From positions 1 through 54,648 of the forward strand of contig NZ_CAKMAA020000061.1 in the NCBI RefSeq assembly GCF_924101635.2: a stretch of DNA of 54,648 bases. The letters are read 5' to 3'. The first letter of the stretch is position 1. Each line of letters begins with the position of its first letter. The position numbers and the translations under genes were made by a program. The notes under the pieces were generated by a model. The model saw only the letters and a program-made list of their open reading frames with translations. It searched no databases and had not been told where the DNA came from. This DNA comes from Candidatus Nitrotoga sp. HW29. GTDB lineage: Bacteria > Pseudomonadota > Gammaproteobacteria > Burkholderiales > Gallionellaceae. Shown piece after piece: positions 16,564 to 26,297 of this stretch.

Positions 16564-17910
16564 TTAAAATAATCGACAATTCAAATGAGTCTGGCAACTG
16601 CTCTGAGAATATTGGAATCGCATCCCTGAACGGCCTGCATTATTAATATTGGATAGCGTCGCAATTCCATTCAAATGCGTGGCAATGTCGCGCACGATTG
16701 ACAATCCCAAGCCGGTTCCCGTTTCACCGGAAGTGGCGATTCGATAAAAGGGATCAAATACCCGCAAGAGGTCATCTTCCGGAATGCCTGGCCCGCTGTC
16801 TTCTACACGGAAAATCATTTGATTGCCTTCGAGGAAGAAGCTGACATCAATCTTGCCGTTAACGGGCGTATACCGGATCGCGTTGTCGAGAGCATTGCGG
16901 ATTAAAGTCAAAAAATCGAACGTGCCGCCCCGTAATCGTATCGGCTCTTCGCGCTCGATACCCAAATCGATATGCTTCGCTTCCGCCAATGGATATAGTT
17001 CTTTAATCACTTCACGAACAATTATGTCGAATGACACAATTTCAAAATCTGTAGTTTGATTCGACTGGTGTCTCGCCAAACTCAACAGTTGTTCAACGAG
17101 CGAGCGGGCACGGATGAGTCCCGACTTGAGCGGCGCCAACCGCTGTCTAGCTTCGATCGACATATCGGCGCGTTCGATATTTTCTGCTTGAAGTGTCAGT
17201 GCCGTAATAGGTGAACGCAGCTCGTGTGCAGCATCGGCGATGAATCGCCGTTGTTGTGCCATAGACAAAGTCAGCCGCTTGAGAAGTCGGTTAATCGACG
17301 CCACGAACGGCAGAATTTCTTTGGGGATACCATCGTTGGACAATGAAACAAGGTTGCCATCCCCTTTTTCATCAAGATCTTTTGACAGGCGCATCACGGA
17401 TTTAAAGGTATGGCGAATTACGAATCCAATCAGCAGGATCAGCAGTGGCACCAAGCCGATCATTGGAAGTACGGTGCGAAGGGCACCATCCCGAGCAATT
17501 TCATCACGTACAGCAGTGCGTTGCCCAACTGCGATCCGGTCTTCGTTCGGCAGTGTTCTGATCACGACTCGCCATTCACTCTTGCGATCGGACACAGTCT
17601 GCATGCCATCGGCAAGATTATTCAGTAACCCGACCATTTGCAGCTCGGTTTGCTTGGCATTGGTATGCGTTCCTAATCGAAAGATGAATACCCGCGCATC
17701 CGGGTAATTGTCAACAGCGCGACCATCGCGATCCGGCATGGGTAATAGATCGTGTACATCCATTAGGGCCGCCACTTGCCGTAGCTGCTCGTCCTGCAAC
17801 TGATGTGCTTCGTCGAATGCCAGCCAAAACGAAAATCCCCCAGCCATCACACTGACCGCAACGATAAGCACCGAAATCCAGAGTGATAATCGATGTTGCA
17901 ATGAAGTCAT
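16564..17910 (-). CDS. Sensor histidine kinase of the metal-efflux operon
   Basis: A protein of 448 residues starting at the ATG that overlaps the regulator stop (ATGA); the frame can be read further upstream but that part lies inside the regulator gene. It has the classic layout: helix 1 (WISVLIVAVSVMAGGFSFWL), a periplasmic sensor of about 140 residues, helix 2 (MIGLVPLLILLIGFVIRH), HAMP, then the H-box FIADAAHELRSPITAL, N-box (IRNALDNAIRYTP) and G-boxes (EDSGPGIPE, GTGLGLSIV). It is closest in style to the QseC/TctE group. Because it follows the RND operon, it probably senses a periplasmic metal ion. The ion cannot be read from sequence. Confidence 0.9.
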   Translation of the reverse strand: MTSLQHRLSLWISVLIVAVSVMAGGFSFWLAFDEAHQLQDEQLRQVAALMDVHDLLPMPDRDGRAVDNYPDARVFIFRLGTHTNAKQTELQMVGLLNNLADGMQTVSDRKSEWRVVIRTLPNEDRIAVGQRTAVRDEIARDGALRTVLPMIGLVPLLILLIGFVIRHTFKSVMRLSKDLDEKGDGNLVSLSNDGIPKEILPFVASINRLLKRLTLSMAQQRRFIADAAHELRSPITALTLQAENIERADMSIEARQRLAPLKSGLIRARSLVEQLLSLARHQSNQTTDFEIVSFDIIVREVIKELYPLAEAKHIDLGIEREEPIRLRGGTFDFLTLIRNALDNAIRYTPVNGKIDVSFFLEGNQMIFRVEDSGPGIPEDDLLRVFDPFYRIATSGETGTGLGLSIVRDIATHLNGIATLSNINNAGRSGMRFQYSQSSCQTHLNCRLF

Positions 17911-18572
17911 GATTTGTGTTTGGCGACCATCCAACCGACCCCTCGTACGTTCTTGATAATGGTTGCGCCGAGCTTCTTGCGAATGGCATGAATCAGGAAC
18001 TCGACCGCGTTGCTTTCGACTTCTTCGTTCCATCCATAGATACGTTCTTCCAATTCTGTTCGCGAAAGGATCGCACCGGGTCGTAGTAGCAATGTATGCA
18101 GCAGTGCATATTCGCGAGCAGACAGGCGGTATGACATGCCGGCATGAGTGGCATCGTGCGTAGCGGGATCGAGCGTCAATACGCCATTGGTCATAACCGT
18201 CATCGCATTGCCGCCCTTGCGCCTAAACACCGCTCGCATCCGCGCGAGCAACTCGCCGGTTTCGAATGGTTTAACCAGGTAATCGTCGGCGCCAAGGTCT
18301 AAACCTTTGATGCGGTCTTGCACCGCATCGCGAGCGGTGACAATCAATACAGGCAAATGTTTACCAGCCAAGCGCAGCAGCCGTAACACCTCCAAGCCGT
18401 CTCTTCCCGGCAAGCCGAGATCAAGCAACACAATGTCATAGGTATGAATTTTGATTGCTGACATCGCTACGTGCCCGTCCTGCACCCAATCGACTGCATA
18501 GGCGGCATCGTGTAGCGCCTGGCTTATTGCCTCACCGATCATTTTGTCGTCTTCTACTAACAGAACACGCAT
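17907..18572 (-). CDS. OmpR/PhoB-family response regulator
   Basis: A 221-residue protein. The receiver domain has the acidic pair (LLVEDDKMIGE), phospho-acceptor Asp in IVLLDLGLPGRDG, Thr in LIVTARD and Lys in DDYLVKPFE. The winged-helix output domain ends in LIHAIRKKLGATIIKNVRGV, with the wing at GVGWMV. It resembles QseB/TctD-type regulators. It is encoded 42 bases after the RND pump and overlaps the kinase gene by four bases, so it is probably transcribed with the pump operon it controls. Confidence 0.92.
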   Translation of the reverse strand: MRVLLVEDDKMIGEAISQALHDAAYAVDWVQDGHVAMSAIKIHTYDIVLLDLGLPGRDGLEVLRLLRLAGKHLPVLIVTARDAVQDRIKGLDLGADDYLVKPFETGELLARMRAVFRRKGGNAMTVMTNGVLTLDPATHDATHAGMSYRLSAREYALLHTLLLRPGAILSRTELEERIYGWNEEVESNAVEFLIHAIRKKLGATIIKNVRGVGWMVAKHKS

Positions 18573-18614
18573 TCGTAATCTCTACAGAATAAGCTGGTTA
18601 ACATGTTACTCAAT

Positions 18615-21600
18615 TTACTTAAAAAACTGTATGAATCCAACTTGATCCGTCTTTTTTTCAAAACATCCAAAGCGCAACGCCAGTGTCGGCAGCACCAGTA
18701 GATTAAGCACCGTCGATGTTATCAGGCCGCCCAGGATAACAATCGCCATCGGCCCTTCGATTTCGTTGCCGGGTTCCCCGCTGTATAGCGCCAGCGGCAA
18801 TAGCCCGAGCGCGGTAACCAAGGCTGTCATGAGAATCGGCACCAAACGCTCGGTCGCCCCACGGTTAGCCGCTTCTGCACTCCAGACCATACCTTCATGG
18901 TTCACCAGATGCACGTAATGGGAAATGAGCATAATGGAATTACGTAACGTAATGCCAAATAACGTCACGAAACCAATCAAGGAACCCAACGTCAAATTCC
19001 CCCCCGTGATCAACACCATTATGACGCCGCCCACCAAGGCAAAAGGCAAATTAATCATCACTAGTACCAAGGCCCGCGCGCTTTGTAACGCCATGAAGAG
19101 CAACAACACAATGCCGATTCCAGCGATGATCGCGTTGACCAGCAAATCATACTGCGCCTGCATCCGTGCCTGCTCTTCCCCGGCAAATACGACATACGTT
19201 CCCTTTGGGAAAACAATTTCCTTGTTGATCCGCGTTTGTGCTTCTTCGGTAAATTCACTGACTGCGCGTCCTGTCACACCGAATGTGATAGTCTGTGAAC
19301 GTTGTCCGCCGCTGTGCTGAATCTGGTAGCGTCCAATTGATTGATCAATATCGGCCAGTTGTTTTAGTGGAACCGTTATTCCTTGTCCGTTGCGCAAAGG
19401 CAGTGCACCGACTTCCGCCGGGCTTTGTCGGTTATCCGGATTGAGCAACACCGATACATCATAAGTCCGGTTACCTTCATAAATCTGGGCAACCTTAATC
19501 CCTTCATAAGCTGCCTGAACGGCATCCAGAACATCGACCGGCGTAAATCCATAGCGCGTTAATTGATCCTGCCGCAATCGAATTACTAACCGCGGCGTAC
19601 CAGGAGGTGATTGCATACTCACCCCGATAGCGCCTGGTATCCGGTTCAATGTTTGGGAAATCTCCCGTGCCTTGCTGTCCAGAATATCCAGGTCATTGCC
19701 GAACACATTCACGATCACCGGCGCCGTAAAACCAGAAATGGTTTCATCGATTCTCTCGGTAAGGAAGGTATTGGCAGAGGTAATCAAGCCCGGAAAACTG
19801 TCCATCGTCGTGCGAATTCTTGCCAAAGTTTGTTCTTGTTCTTTGCCCGGCATGGGTTTGAGATCTACTTCGAATTCACTGATATTGACGCCGGTCGGGT
19901 CAACTACATCGGTCGCCCGTCCAGCCCGCTGGGCCACCAGACGCACGCCGGGGATTTGGCTCAATGCCATGGTAATTTGACGTCCAACACGCATGGATTC
20001 GGACAAGGAAGTGCCAGGAGTTGCCGCCATGTGAACGGTGTAATGACCTTCCTTCAATTCCGGAATAAAATTGCCTTCGAGGAATGGTAGTGTCGCGAGT
20101 GCCGTGACACATAGTCCAGAGATCACCGCTATGATAAGACCGGAACGGTGCTCGACACAGGCCAGCAGGCTGCCATAACGCGCTTTCAATGCTTTCACCA
20201 GGCGCGGATCTTCTGTCTCCAGTGAATTTTTCGTCAGAAGGGCATAGGCCAGTGCGGGAGTCAGGGTCAGTGCAACGCCAAGCGATGCCAAAATGGCCAG
20301 AATATATGCAATGCCGAGCGGTGCAAATAATTTGCCAGCGACACCGGATAAGGTGAGTACCGGTAAAAATATCAGGGCGACGATAAAAGTCGCATAGACC
20401 ACCGAACTGCGCACCTCGATCGATGCCTTGAATACCACAGCTGTAGCAGGCAGGGGCTGGGCAAGCACTTGGTTTTCACGAAGGCGCCGCATGATGTTTT
20501 CAACATCCACGATGGCGTCATCTACCACCTCTCCCAATGCGATCGCCAGCCCGCCAAGCGTCATTGCGTTCAAACTGATATCTAAATAGTGCAATACAAT
20601 CACCGCTGTCAGTAATGACAGTGGAATCGCTGTAGCCGAGATAAATGCCGTTCTAACATTGAGCAAAAAGAGAAAGAGAACGGCGATTACCAAGACACCG
20701 CCCAGTAATAGCGCAGTACGGAGATGACCGATAGCGGTCATAATAAAATTGGCGGGACGGAAAATGTCCGGGTGCAACATCACCTGATCGGCCACCAGTA
20801 CCGGTTTCAATCCTTCCAGCGCTTTCTCAACCGATTCGGTGACGATCATCGTATCGGCGCCGTACTGGCTTTCAATGATCAGCATAACGCCTGATTTGTT
20901 ACCGATCGAGGCGGCACCTACTGCGGGAGCAGGGGCATTTAATACGCTGGCTACATCGCCTAGATGAATGCCGATTCCATTTTTATATGTTACCACGACT
21001 TGCGCCAGCTGTTCAGGCGTCAGCACTTGACCTTCCGTATGGAGAACAATGCGCTGATTCGCATTTTCCAAAAATCCGGCACCGCGTACCCCGGTGGCGC
21101 GTTGCGCGGCATTAAGCACGTCCTGTAGCGACAAGCCGTAACGGACCAGTTTTTGCGGGTTAACCTGAATCTGCAGTTGCTGCACGTCACCACCGAAGAC
21201 GATTACACCGGCGATGCCCGGAAGATTAAGGAGATGGGGCCGCAAAACCCAGTCCGCCATGTTGCGTAGCTCCATTTGAGAGCGTGCGTCGGAGGTTAAT
21301 CCGATCACCATCGCTATCCCGGTTGATGAAATTAGTGGCAATAATGTCGGTGGCTTCACATTGCGCGGCAACCATCCCGCTGCCATACCAAGACGCTCGG
21401 CAACCAATTGCCGAGCTCGGTAGATGTCCGTGTTGCTGTTAAAGGTGATTGTCACTAGCGACAATCCCTGCAGCGATTTGGACTGCATGGTTTGCAATCC
21501 AAGGATACCCCCCATCGCATTCTCGAGCGGCTTGGTGACTAATACTTCGACCTGTTCACTCGACAGGCCTGGCGCTTCGGTCTGGATAACCGCGAGCGGC

Positions 21601-21749
21601 GGCGCGAATTCCGGGAATACATCCAGCTTCGATTGATAGAGCGCATAGATGCCATAGCCTGCCAACAAACAGGCAAGGCTGATCACGACACCACGGAATC
21701 GGATTGAAAAACGAACCAGAGATCTCAACATGGACGAATGCAATCGCAA
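18615..21749 (-). CDS. Heavy-metal efflux RND pump (CzcA/CusA family)
   Basis: A 1044-residue inner-membrane proton/substrate antiporter with the 12-helix, two-repeat RND plan. The N-terminus has FRGVVISLACLLAGYGIYAL and VFPEFAPPLAVIQTEAPGLS, typical of HME-type pumps. The helix 4 charged motif reads ALGEVVDDAIVDVENI, holding the acidic proton-relay residues. The second half repeats the plan (LITGGNLTLGSLIGFVTLFG, LRNSIMLISHYVHL). It works with the adaptor and outer-membrane genes upstream to expel metal cations. The helix 4 motif differs from both the classic CzcA and CusA versions, so the ion (Co/Zn/Cd, Cu/Ag, Ni or other) is open. It begins 13 bases after the adaptor stop. Confidence 0.92.
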   Translation of the reverse strand: MRLHSSMLRSLVRFSIRFRGVVISLACLLAGYGIYALYQSKLDVFPEFAPPLAVIQTEAPGLSSEQVEVLVTKPLENAMGGILGLQTMQSKSLQGLSLVTITFNSNTDIYRARQLVAERLGMAAGWLPRNVKPPTLLPLISSTGIAMVIGLTSDARSQMELRNMADWVLRPHLLNLPGIAGVIVFGGDVQQLQIQVNPQKLVRYGLSLQDVLNAAQRATGVRGAGFLENANQRIVLHTEGQVLTPEQLAQVVVTYKNGIGIHLGDVASVLNAPAPAVGAASIGNKSGVMLIIESQYGADTMIVTESVEKALEGLKPVLVADQVMLHPDIFRPANFIMTAIGHLRTALLLGGVLVIAVLFLFLLNVRTAFISATAIPLSLLTAVIVLHYLDISLNAMTLGGLAIALGEVVDDAIVDVENIMRRLRENQVLAQPLPATAVVFKASIEVRSSVVYATFIVALIFLPVLTLSGVAGKLFAPLGIAYILAILASLGVALTLTPALAYALLTKNSLETEDPRLVKALKARYGSLLACVEHRSGLIIAVISGLCVTALATLPFLEGNFIPELKEGHYTVHMAATPGTSLSESMRVGRQITMALSQIPGVRLVAQRAGRATDVVDPTGVNISEFEVDLKPMPGKEQEQTLARIRTTMDSFPGLITSANTFLTERIDETISGFTAPVIVNVFGNDLDILDSKAREISQTLNRIPGAIGVSMQSPPGTPRLVIRLRQDQLTRYGFTPVDVLDAVQAAYEGIKVAQIYEGNRTYDVSVLLNPDNRQSPAEVGALPLRNGQGITVPLKQLADIDQSIGRYQIQHSGGQRSQTITFGVTGRAVSEFTEEAQTRINKEIVFPKGTYVVFAGEEQARMQAQYDLLVNAIIAGIGIVLLLFMALQSARALVLVMINLPFALVGGVIMVLITGGNLTLGSLIGFVTLFGITLRNSIMLISHYVHLVNHEGMVWSAEAANRGATERLVPILMTALVTALGLLPLALYSGEPGNEIEGPMAIVILGGLITSTVLNLLVLPTLALRFGCFEKKTDQVGFIQFFK

Positions 21750-21761
21750 TGATTCATAAGG

Positions 21762-22835
21762 TCAGTCGCACTCGGGATCTTTACAGGCCGAACTGCCTGG
21801 CGGAGGCCGCAACTCTTCGGAAAGCAGTAATTGGGCTCCGCTCACCACGACACGCTCTCCCGCCTTAATGCTTTCGTTCACAAAAAAACCGCCTTGCAGC
21901 GGCGCATGCCGGGCGATTGGTCTGCGCGCAAAGCGATCCGGCGCTGTTTGCACATAGACCCAAGGCTGGCCGCCGTACCAAACAATTGCGCGGGCAGGAA
22001 TAAAAATGTCTTCCGTGGTTTCGTGGGACGTCGGCAGATACGCGACAATATTAGTTCCGGCGGCAATCGGCGCTGCTGTGCGATAGATGAAAGCGTTGCC
22101 TTGAATAACGGGATCATTCTGAGGGGATGGTGAAACCAGGTAGGCAGGTAGTCGCTGGGTATTGTTTGCAGCGATCTGAATAGTGTTAGTGGCCTGAATA
22201 GGATCGCCGGCAGGCAAGCTAATACGCAACAATACTTCCTGACGATTTAACAGCTTCTCGAACTGGGGCGAATGGGGATCGAGCGTCCAGTGGCCAAGCG
22301 GCTCGCCAAACTGTTGTCGCACCGCACCACGAATACTTTCGCTGATGCGTTGGACCGCATTCACTTTGGCCTTATCGGCCAGATACGCTGCCTGTGCAGC
22401 CTGATAAGTTTTGAGAGAAATATTTTGATTGTCCTGATACAGAATGCGATTGCGTTCATACTCCTGCCGCGAGACGGCAACTACGGCCTTGGCTGTATCG
22501 ACGTCGGCCTGCGTCGACATAAAACGGGTGCGAAGATCGAACAGCGGCTGCAAATCCAGCACCGTGCCATAGACAGTTGTTTCCGTACGATGGGTGGTGG
22601 TGGACAGAGACTCGACGAGCAATCCGCTTTGCACCTGGGTCGCTGTATCGAGCGTGATCATGGTCAAGCCATTCACGATCGACACTCGTTGTGGTACTGC
22701 AGCCGGAACCGGTGTGATTCCTTCCCTGTCCGGTAGCCCGCTCTTGTAATAGGTGAACGCCATAGTGGTGATCACTGTCAGGCCGATCGTCAGAATGTGT
22801 AGAACGAGGCGCCCGGACTTGTACCGCAAGTTCAC
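21762..22835 (-). CDS. RND efflux periplasmic adaptor (CzcB-like)
   Basis: A protein of 357 residues. An N-terminal anchor helix (LVLHILTIGLTVITTMAF) is followed by the beta-barrel and a single alpha-hairpin (DVDTAKAVVAVSRQEYERNR, then YQAAQAAYLADKAKVNAVQ). The membrane-proximal domain near the C-terminus contains IPARAIVWYGGQPWVYVQ and GERVVVSGAQLLLSEEL, characteristic of heavy-metal adaptors. The short C-terminus has two Cys residues (SSACKDPECD), which could bind metal. It joins the RND pump to the outer-membrane channel and lies between those two genes with 12-base gaps. Confidence 0.9.
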   Translation of the reverse strand: MNLRYKSGRLVLHILTIGLTVITTMAFTYYKSGLPDREGITPVPAAVPQRVSIVNGLTMITLDTATQVQSGLLVESLSTTTHRTETTVYGTVLDLQPLFDLRTRFMSTQADVDTAKAVVAVSRQEYERNRILYQDNQNISLKTYQAAQAAYLADKAKVNAVQRISESIRGAVRQQFGEPLGHWTLDPHSPQFEKLLNRQEVLLRISLPAGDPIQATNTIQIAANNTQRLPAYLVSPSPQNDPVIQGNAFIYRTAAPIAAGTNIVAYLPTSHETTEDIFIPARAIVWYGGQPWVYVQTAPDRFARRPIARHAPLQGGFFVNESIKAGERVVVSGAQLLLSEELRPPPGSSACKDPECD

Positions 22836-22847
22836 TATGGCTCTCCT

Positions 22848-24236
22848 TTATTCGGGAATGACATGCAGATCGGTTGCTGAAAGCGGCCGTTGCATCGCAT
22901 CTTCCAGCTGACCGATATTTTCTTGCACCCGTATCCGGGCATCCAGATAGACAAGCGTATTCACACAGGTTTCGCGCTGGGCTAATGTCAATGCCAACCG
23001 GTTCGTCTCTCCTGCGCGGAAACTTGTTTGCAACGCTTGCAAATGACGCTCGTCAAAAGATAACAGAGGCTTGGAGAGGTACAGATTCTTCAACGCAGCA
23101 CGGTACGCTTGAACACCGCGCTCCGTATCATTGACGGCTTGAGCTTGCAACGCGTTGACCCGCACAGCAACTTCTTTACGCCGCGCCATTGCTTCCGCGA
23201 TAGGACCCTGATTCTGGTTGAAAATGGGTAATGACATGCCGAAAATCGGCAACGTGAATTTATGCGCCCCTGCATCGAATGTGTAACCGGGCCCGATATA
23301 GATGTCAGGATATTGTTTGGCAATTTCTAATTGCAGCGTTGCCTGCCTCGCCTCATATTCCGCAAGTGCCGACAAAAGATCGGACCGATTCAAAATTGCA
23401 TGACGGCGAATCGTATCGGACGGGATATCAGAATAGATACGCTCGAATGTATCAAAACGGATGTCGGCGTTGGTTATCGCACTAATCGGCAGCCCGATCG
23501 TCGATGCCATTTGCGTGCGCGATTCAACGATCTGTCTTTGCATCTTCTCCAGGTCGAGACGATTTTGGGTAAGAGTAATGCGCGCCTGATAGGTTTCCGG
23601 CACCGATGCTGCCCCGACGGACAATCGTTTTTCCAACATTGCGACGATCTGTTGCTGCGCGTTGATCTGTTTTTCCAGGATTAATGTCTTTTGGATTGCG
23701 GTATAGAGGTTGAGCATTTGACCACGCAACCGGCTTCGAATTTGCCAAGCTACATTTCCAATATTAAGTCGGGCAGCGTGCGAAAATTGCTGTGCCTGCT
23801 CAATCCGATATCCGCGCTTGCCCGCGGTTTCTATCGGAATATCCAGCCCCAGACCGAAGGTGTAAGGAGAGGCGTAAGGAGATCCGCTTTCTTTCGGGTT
23901 AGTGGTGTATTTGAGCGGAAGCTGTAGCATGGGATTGGGCCGCTGGGCAGCAGTCAGTATGGCAGCTTGGCTCGTACCTCGCTTGGTACGAGCGATATCC
24001 AGTTCAGGACTGAAATAGAATGCAGCCAGAGTCAACGTCGTAAAATTCCATACACCGGAAGACCAAGAGCCGGCATCACTATCGAGATGCGCAGTCACGT
24101 ACCGTTGCAGGTCCGGATCATGCAGTGTGCGTGCTTCAAAGGATTGAATCAGTGCTGTTGGTTCGATCGGTTGAGCATGATAAGTCGCACAGCCGGATAG
24201 CAATCCACATACAACGAATGAAATCGTTATTTTCAC
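22848..24236 (-). CDS. TolC-family outer-membrane efflux lipoprotein (CzcC-like)
   Basis: A 462-residue protein with a lipoprotein signal (lipobox LLSGC, Cys16). Two structural repeats of the OEP family are visible, with long helices (RIEQAQQFSHAARLNIGNVA, ILEKQINAQQQIVAMLEKRL) and the second-repeat helices near LLSFDERHLQALQTSFRAGE. The PIFGMSLPIFNQNQGPIAEA segment is typical of heavy-metal OEP proteins. It forms the trimeric exit duct of the pump and is the first gene of the operon. Its promoter must lie in the spacer after 24236. Confidence 0.9.
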   Translation of the reverse strand: MKITISFVVCGLLSGCATYHAQPIEPTALIQSFEARTLHDPDLQRYVTAHLDSDAGSWSSGVWNFTTLTLAAFYFSPELDIARTKRGTSQAAILTAAQRPNPMLQLPLKYTTNPKESGSPYASPYTFGLGLDIPIETAGKRGYRIEQAQQFSHAARLNIGNVAWQIRSRLRGQMLNLYTAIQKTLILEKQINAQQQIVAMLEKRLSVGAASVPETYQARITLTQNRLDLEKMQRQIVESRTQMASTIGLPISAITNADIRFDTFERIYSDIPSDTIRRHAILNRSDLLSALAEYEARQATLQLEIAKQYPDIYIGPGYTFDAGAHKFTLPIFGMSLPIFNQNQGPIAEAMARRKEVAVRVNALQAQAVNDTERGVQAYRAALKNLYLSKPLLSFDERHLQALQTSFRAGETNRLALTLAQRETCVNTLVYLDARIRVQENIGQLEDAMQRPLSATDLHVIPE

Positions 24237-25015
24237 GCAATGATTCCGAGGTTTGATTTGATGTTTTTATGGGACATATTCAATGTAGACTCAGTGCAAA
24301 TTATCAAACCAGCACGGCGACGCTATCTCTTTCACAAATCTCCGCTGACAAATGCTGTTTCCGAATATCTCGTTCCAATATTTGTGACGGCGTGGTTAAA
24401 TCGACCTCAGTTTTAGTACGGCTGGCTAATCCAGTGTGATGATGAAGGTGCTTGGCCGTCACTATGCCCCTGCCACAGTGGACACAATTGCTCTCCTGTG
24501 GTGGTTCAGAACAAGCTTCTCTGATTCTCTAAAGAAAATATATGTGTAATAGCAATAGCATATGAATTTCCTCTTAAGGATGCATATGTCTGAATAGGCA
24601 TGAGTTTAGGGACAAAAACTTAGCAGAGCCTTAGCTGATTGCTAGAATTTATGAAATGCATTCCCCACTGTGCTTTTATGACAGAATTTAAACGTGAATT
24701 AATCAAGTTAGCTAGAACAAGGCCTGATGGAAGCCAGCAGAAGCAGGCGTTTTCGCTAAATTATTGCGCATTAGAATTGCGAGGCTTGAGCGTAGAGAAC
24801 TCAAGTTCAGTCTGGGTGCATCAAACGCTTACCAATAGTATTAGCGCAAAGTAGTAATGTTCGCTGGTAATTAAGTTCCCCCCCTTGTTAATAACAGTGG
24901 CGGATATATTGAAAATGGACAAACTCATGAGTCAACAAGAAGGGAAGCAAGCACAGGTATTGGCGCGGTTGAAAGAGAATAAAATCAGCCAACAAGAGGC
25001 GTCGAAACGTCTGGA
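24237..25015. other. Gene-poor stretch upstream of the efflux operon
   Basis: It holds the interrupted His/Cys-rich frame at 24304-24561 (minus), a weak plus-strand 71-codon frame at 24639-24854 that I do not recognise, and the left end of an ISNCY-like element running into the thiolase stop. Confidence 0.45.
24304..24561 (-). pseudogene. His/Cys-rich small ORF with one in-frame TAG (CzcI-like position)
   Basis: An ATG (24559-24561) with AGAGGAA just upstream opens MLLLLHIYFL, then TAG at 24529-24531, and the same frame continues for 75 codons to a TGA at 24304-24306. The second part contains CVHCGRGIVTAKHLHHHTGL. A short hydrophobic leader followed by a Cys/His metal-binding segment directly upstream of czcC-type genes is the layout of CzcI-like proteins. 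I see only a loose resemblance, and the TAG suggests decay (or a sequencing error). Confidence 0.3.
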
Positions 25016-25019
25016 CTAA
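24915..25019 (+). pseudogene. N-terminal scrap of an ISNCY-type transposase
   Basis: A 34-codon frame starts at ATG 24915 and ends at TAA 25017-25019. The residues MSQQEGKQAQVLARLKENKI and [10 protein letters not shown] match the opening helix-turn-helix of ISNCY-type transposases (QVLxRLxxGxISQxEAAxxLG). It breaks off exactly at the end of the convergent thiolase gene, with which it overlaps by three to four bases. Confidence 0.55.
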
Positions 25020-26215
25020 AATGCCTCAAAAATTCCCGCAGCGCCCATGCCGGTACCGATACACATGGTGACCATGCCATATTTTTGTTTGCGTCTGCGC
25101 AACCCATGCAGCAGGGTTGCGGTGCGGATCGCGCCGGTGGCACCCAGCGGGTGCCCCAACGCTATTGCTCCACCCAATGGATTGACTTTGGCGGGATCCA
25201 GGGCGACTTCCTTTATTACTGCCAGCGATTGCGCGGCAAATGCTTCGTTGAGCTCAATCCAGTCGATGTCATCCAATTGCAAACCGACTTGATTCAGCAC
25301 ACGTGGAATGGCTTCTTTCGGGCCGATGCCCATAATTTCTGGCGGCACGCCCGCTACTGCAAAACCGAGAAATTTTCCTATGGGCGTCAGATTGTAGCGC
25401 TTCAACGCGGTCTCGCTAACCAGCAACACTGCTCCCGCACCATCCGACATCTGTGAACTATTGCCGGCAGTAACTGAACCATGCTGCGCAAACACGGCTT
25501 TGAGTTTAGTCAGCGCTTCCATCGAAGTGTCTGCACGGGGACCCTCGTCTTGTTTCGCCATGCTTGTGTGCATAGTCACCTCGCGACGTAATAAATCCGG
25601 CACATGGCTTTGAATTTGATACGGTGTAATTTCTTCCTTGAATTCATTATTCGTAATCGCTTGCAAGGCACGGCGGTGACTTTCATAGGCGAAGGCATCC
25701 TGTGCTTCGCGGCTTATTTGCCAGCGTTCTGCCACTTTTTCCGCGGTCAGCCCCATACCGTAAGCGATAGTGATATTTTCATCGTGCGCAAAAATGGCCG
25801 GATTCATCGCAATTTTATTTCCCATCATTGGCACCATACTCATGCTCTCGGTACCTGCCGCAATCATCACGTCAGCTTCGCCGAGACGAATTCGGTCTGC
25901 TGCAAGTGCCACAGCCTGCAACCCGGAAGAACAAAATCGGTTAATGGTCAGACCGGGCACCGAATTGGGCAAGCCTGCCAGCAGTAATGCAATACGCGCC
26001 ACGTTCATGCCTTGCTCAGCTTCCGGCATGGCACAACCGGCGATGACATCACCCACTGCGGCAGGGTCAAGAGAGGGGCATTGTTTCATCACGCTTTTGA
26101 GCACATGTGTCAGCAGATCATCCGGCCGAGTGTTGCGAAACATGCCTCGCGGTGCCTTACCCACCGGAGTGCGGGTGGCGGCAACGATATAAGCTTCCTG
26201 AATTTGTTTAGACAT
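25016..26215 (-). CDS. fadA: Acetyl-CoA acyltransferase (beta-ketothiolase)
   Basis: A 399-residue thiolase that cleaves 3-ketoacyl-CoA to acetyl-CoA and a shortened acyl-CoA. The nucleophilic Cys is in [20 protein letters not shown], the catalytic His in [17 protein letters not shown], and the second Cys in [19 protein letters not shown]. An AGGAG site precedes the ATG. It is the last gene of the fad cluster, 82 bases after the hydroxyacyl-CoA dehydrogenase gene. Its position beside that gene supports a role in beta-oxidation over biosynthetic acetoacetyl-CoA formation. Confidence 0.93.
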   Translation of the reverse strand: MSKQIQEAYIVAATRTPVGKAPRGMFRNTRPDDLLTHVLKSVMKQCPSLDPAAVGDVIAGCAMPEAEQGMNVARIALLLAGLPNSVPGLTINRFCSSGLQAVALAADRIRLGEADVMIAAGTESMSMVPMMGNKIAMNPAIFAHDENITIAYGMGLTAEKVAERWQISREAQDAFAYESHRRALQAITNNEFKEEITPYQIQSHVPDLLRREVTMHTSMAKQDEGPRADTSMEALTKLKAVFAQHGSVTAGNSSQMSDGAGAVLLVSETALKRYNLTPIGKFLGFAVAGVPPEIMGIGPKEAIPRVLNQVGLQLDDIDWIELNEAFAAQSLAVIKEVALDPAKVNPLGGAIALGHPLGATGAIRTATLLHGLRRRKQKYGMVTMCIGTGMGAAGIFEAF

Positions 26216-26297
26216 GAATACTCCTCATTTTGAAGATCGCCGCTGTCCTGATTTCAAGGGAATGCAAGATAGGAGCGGGGAATTGTAGAGGTGCCCT

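Noticed and set aside
24639-24854. A 71-codon plus-strand gene upstream of the thiolase.
   Set aside because: No ribosome binding site, no recognisable family and no conserved-looking motif; kept only as a note in the spacer.
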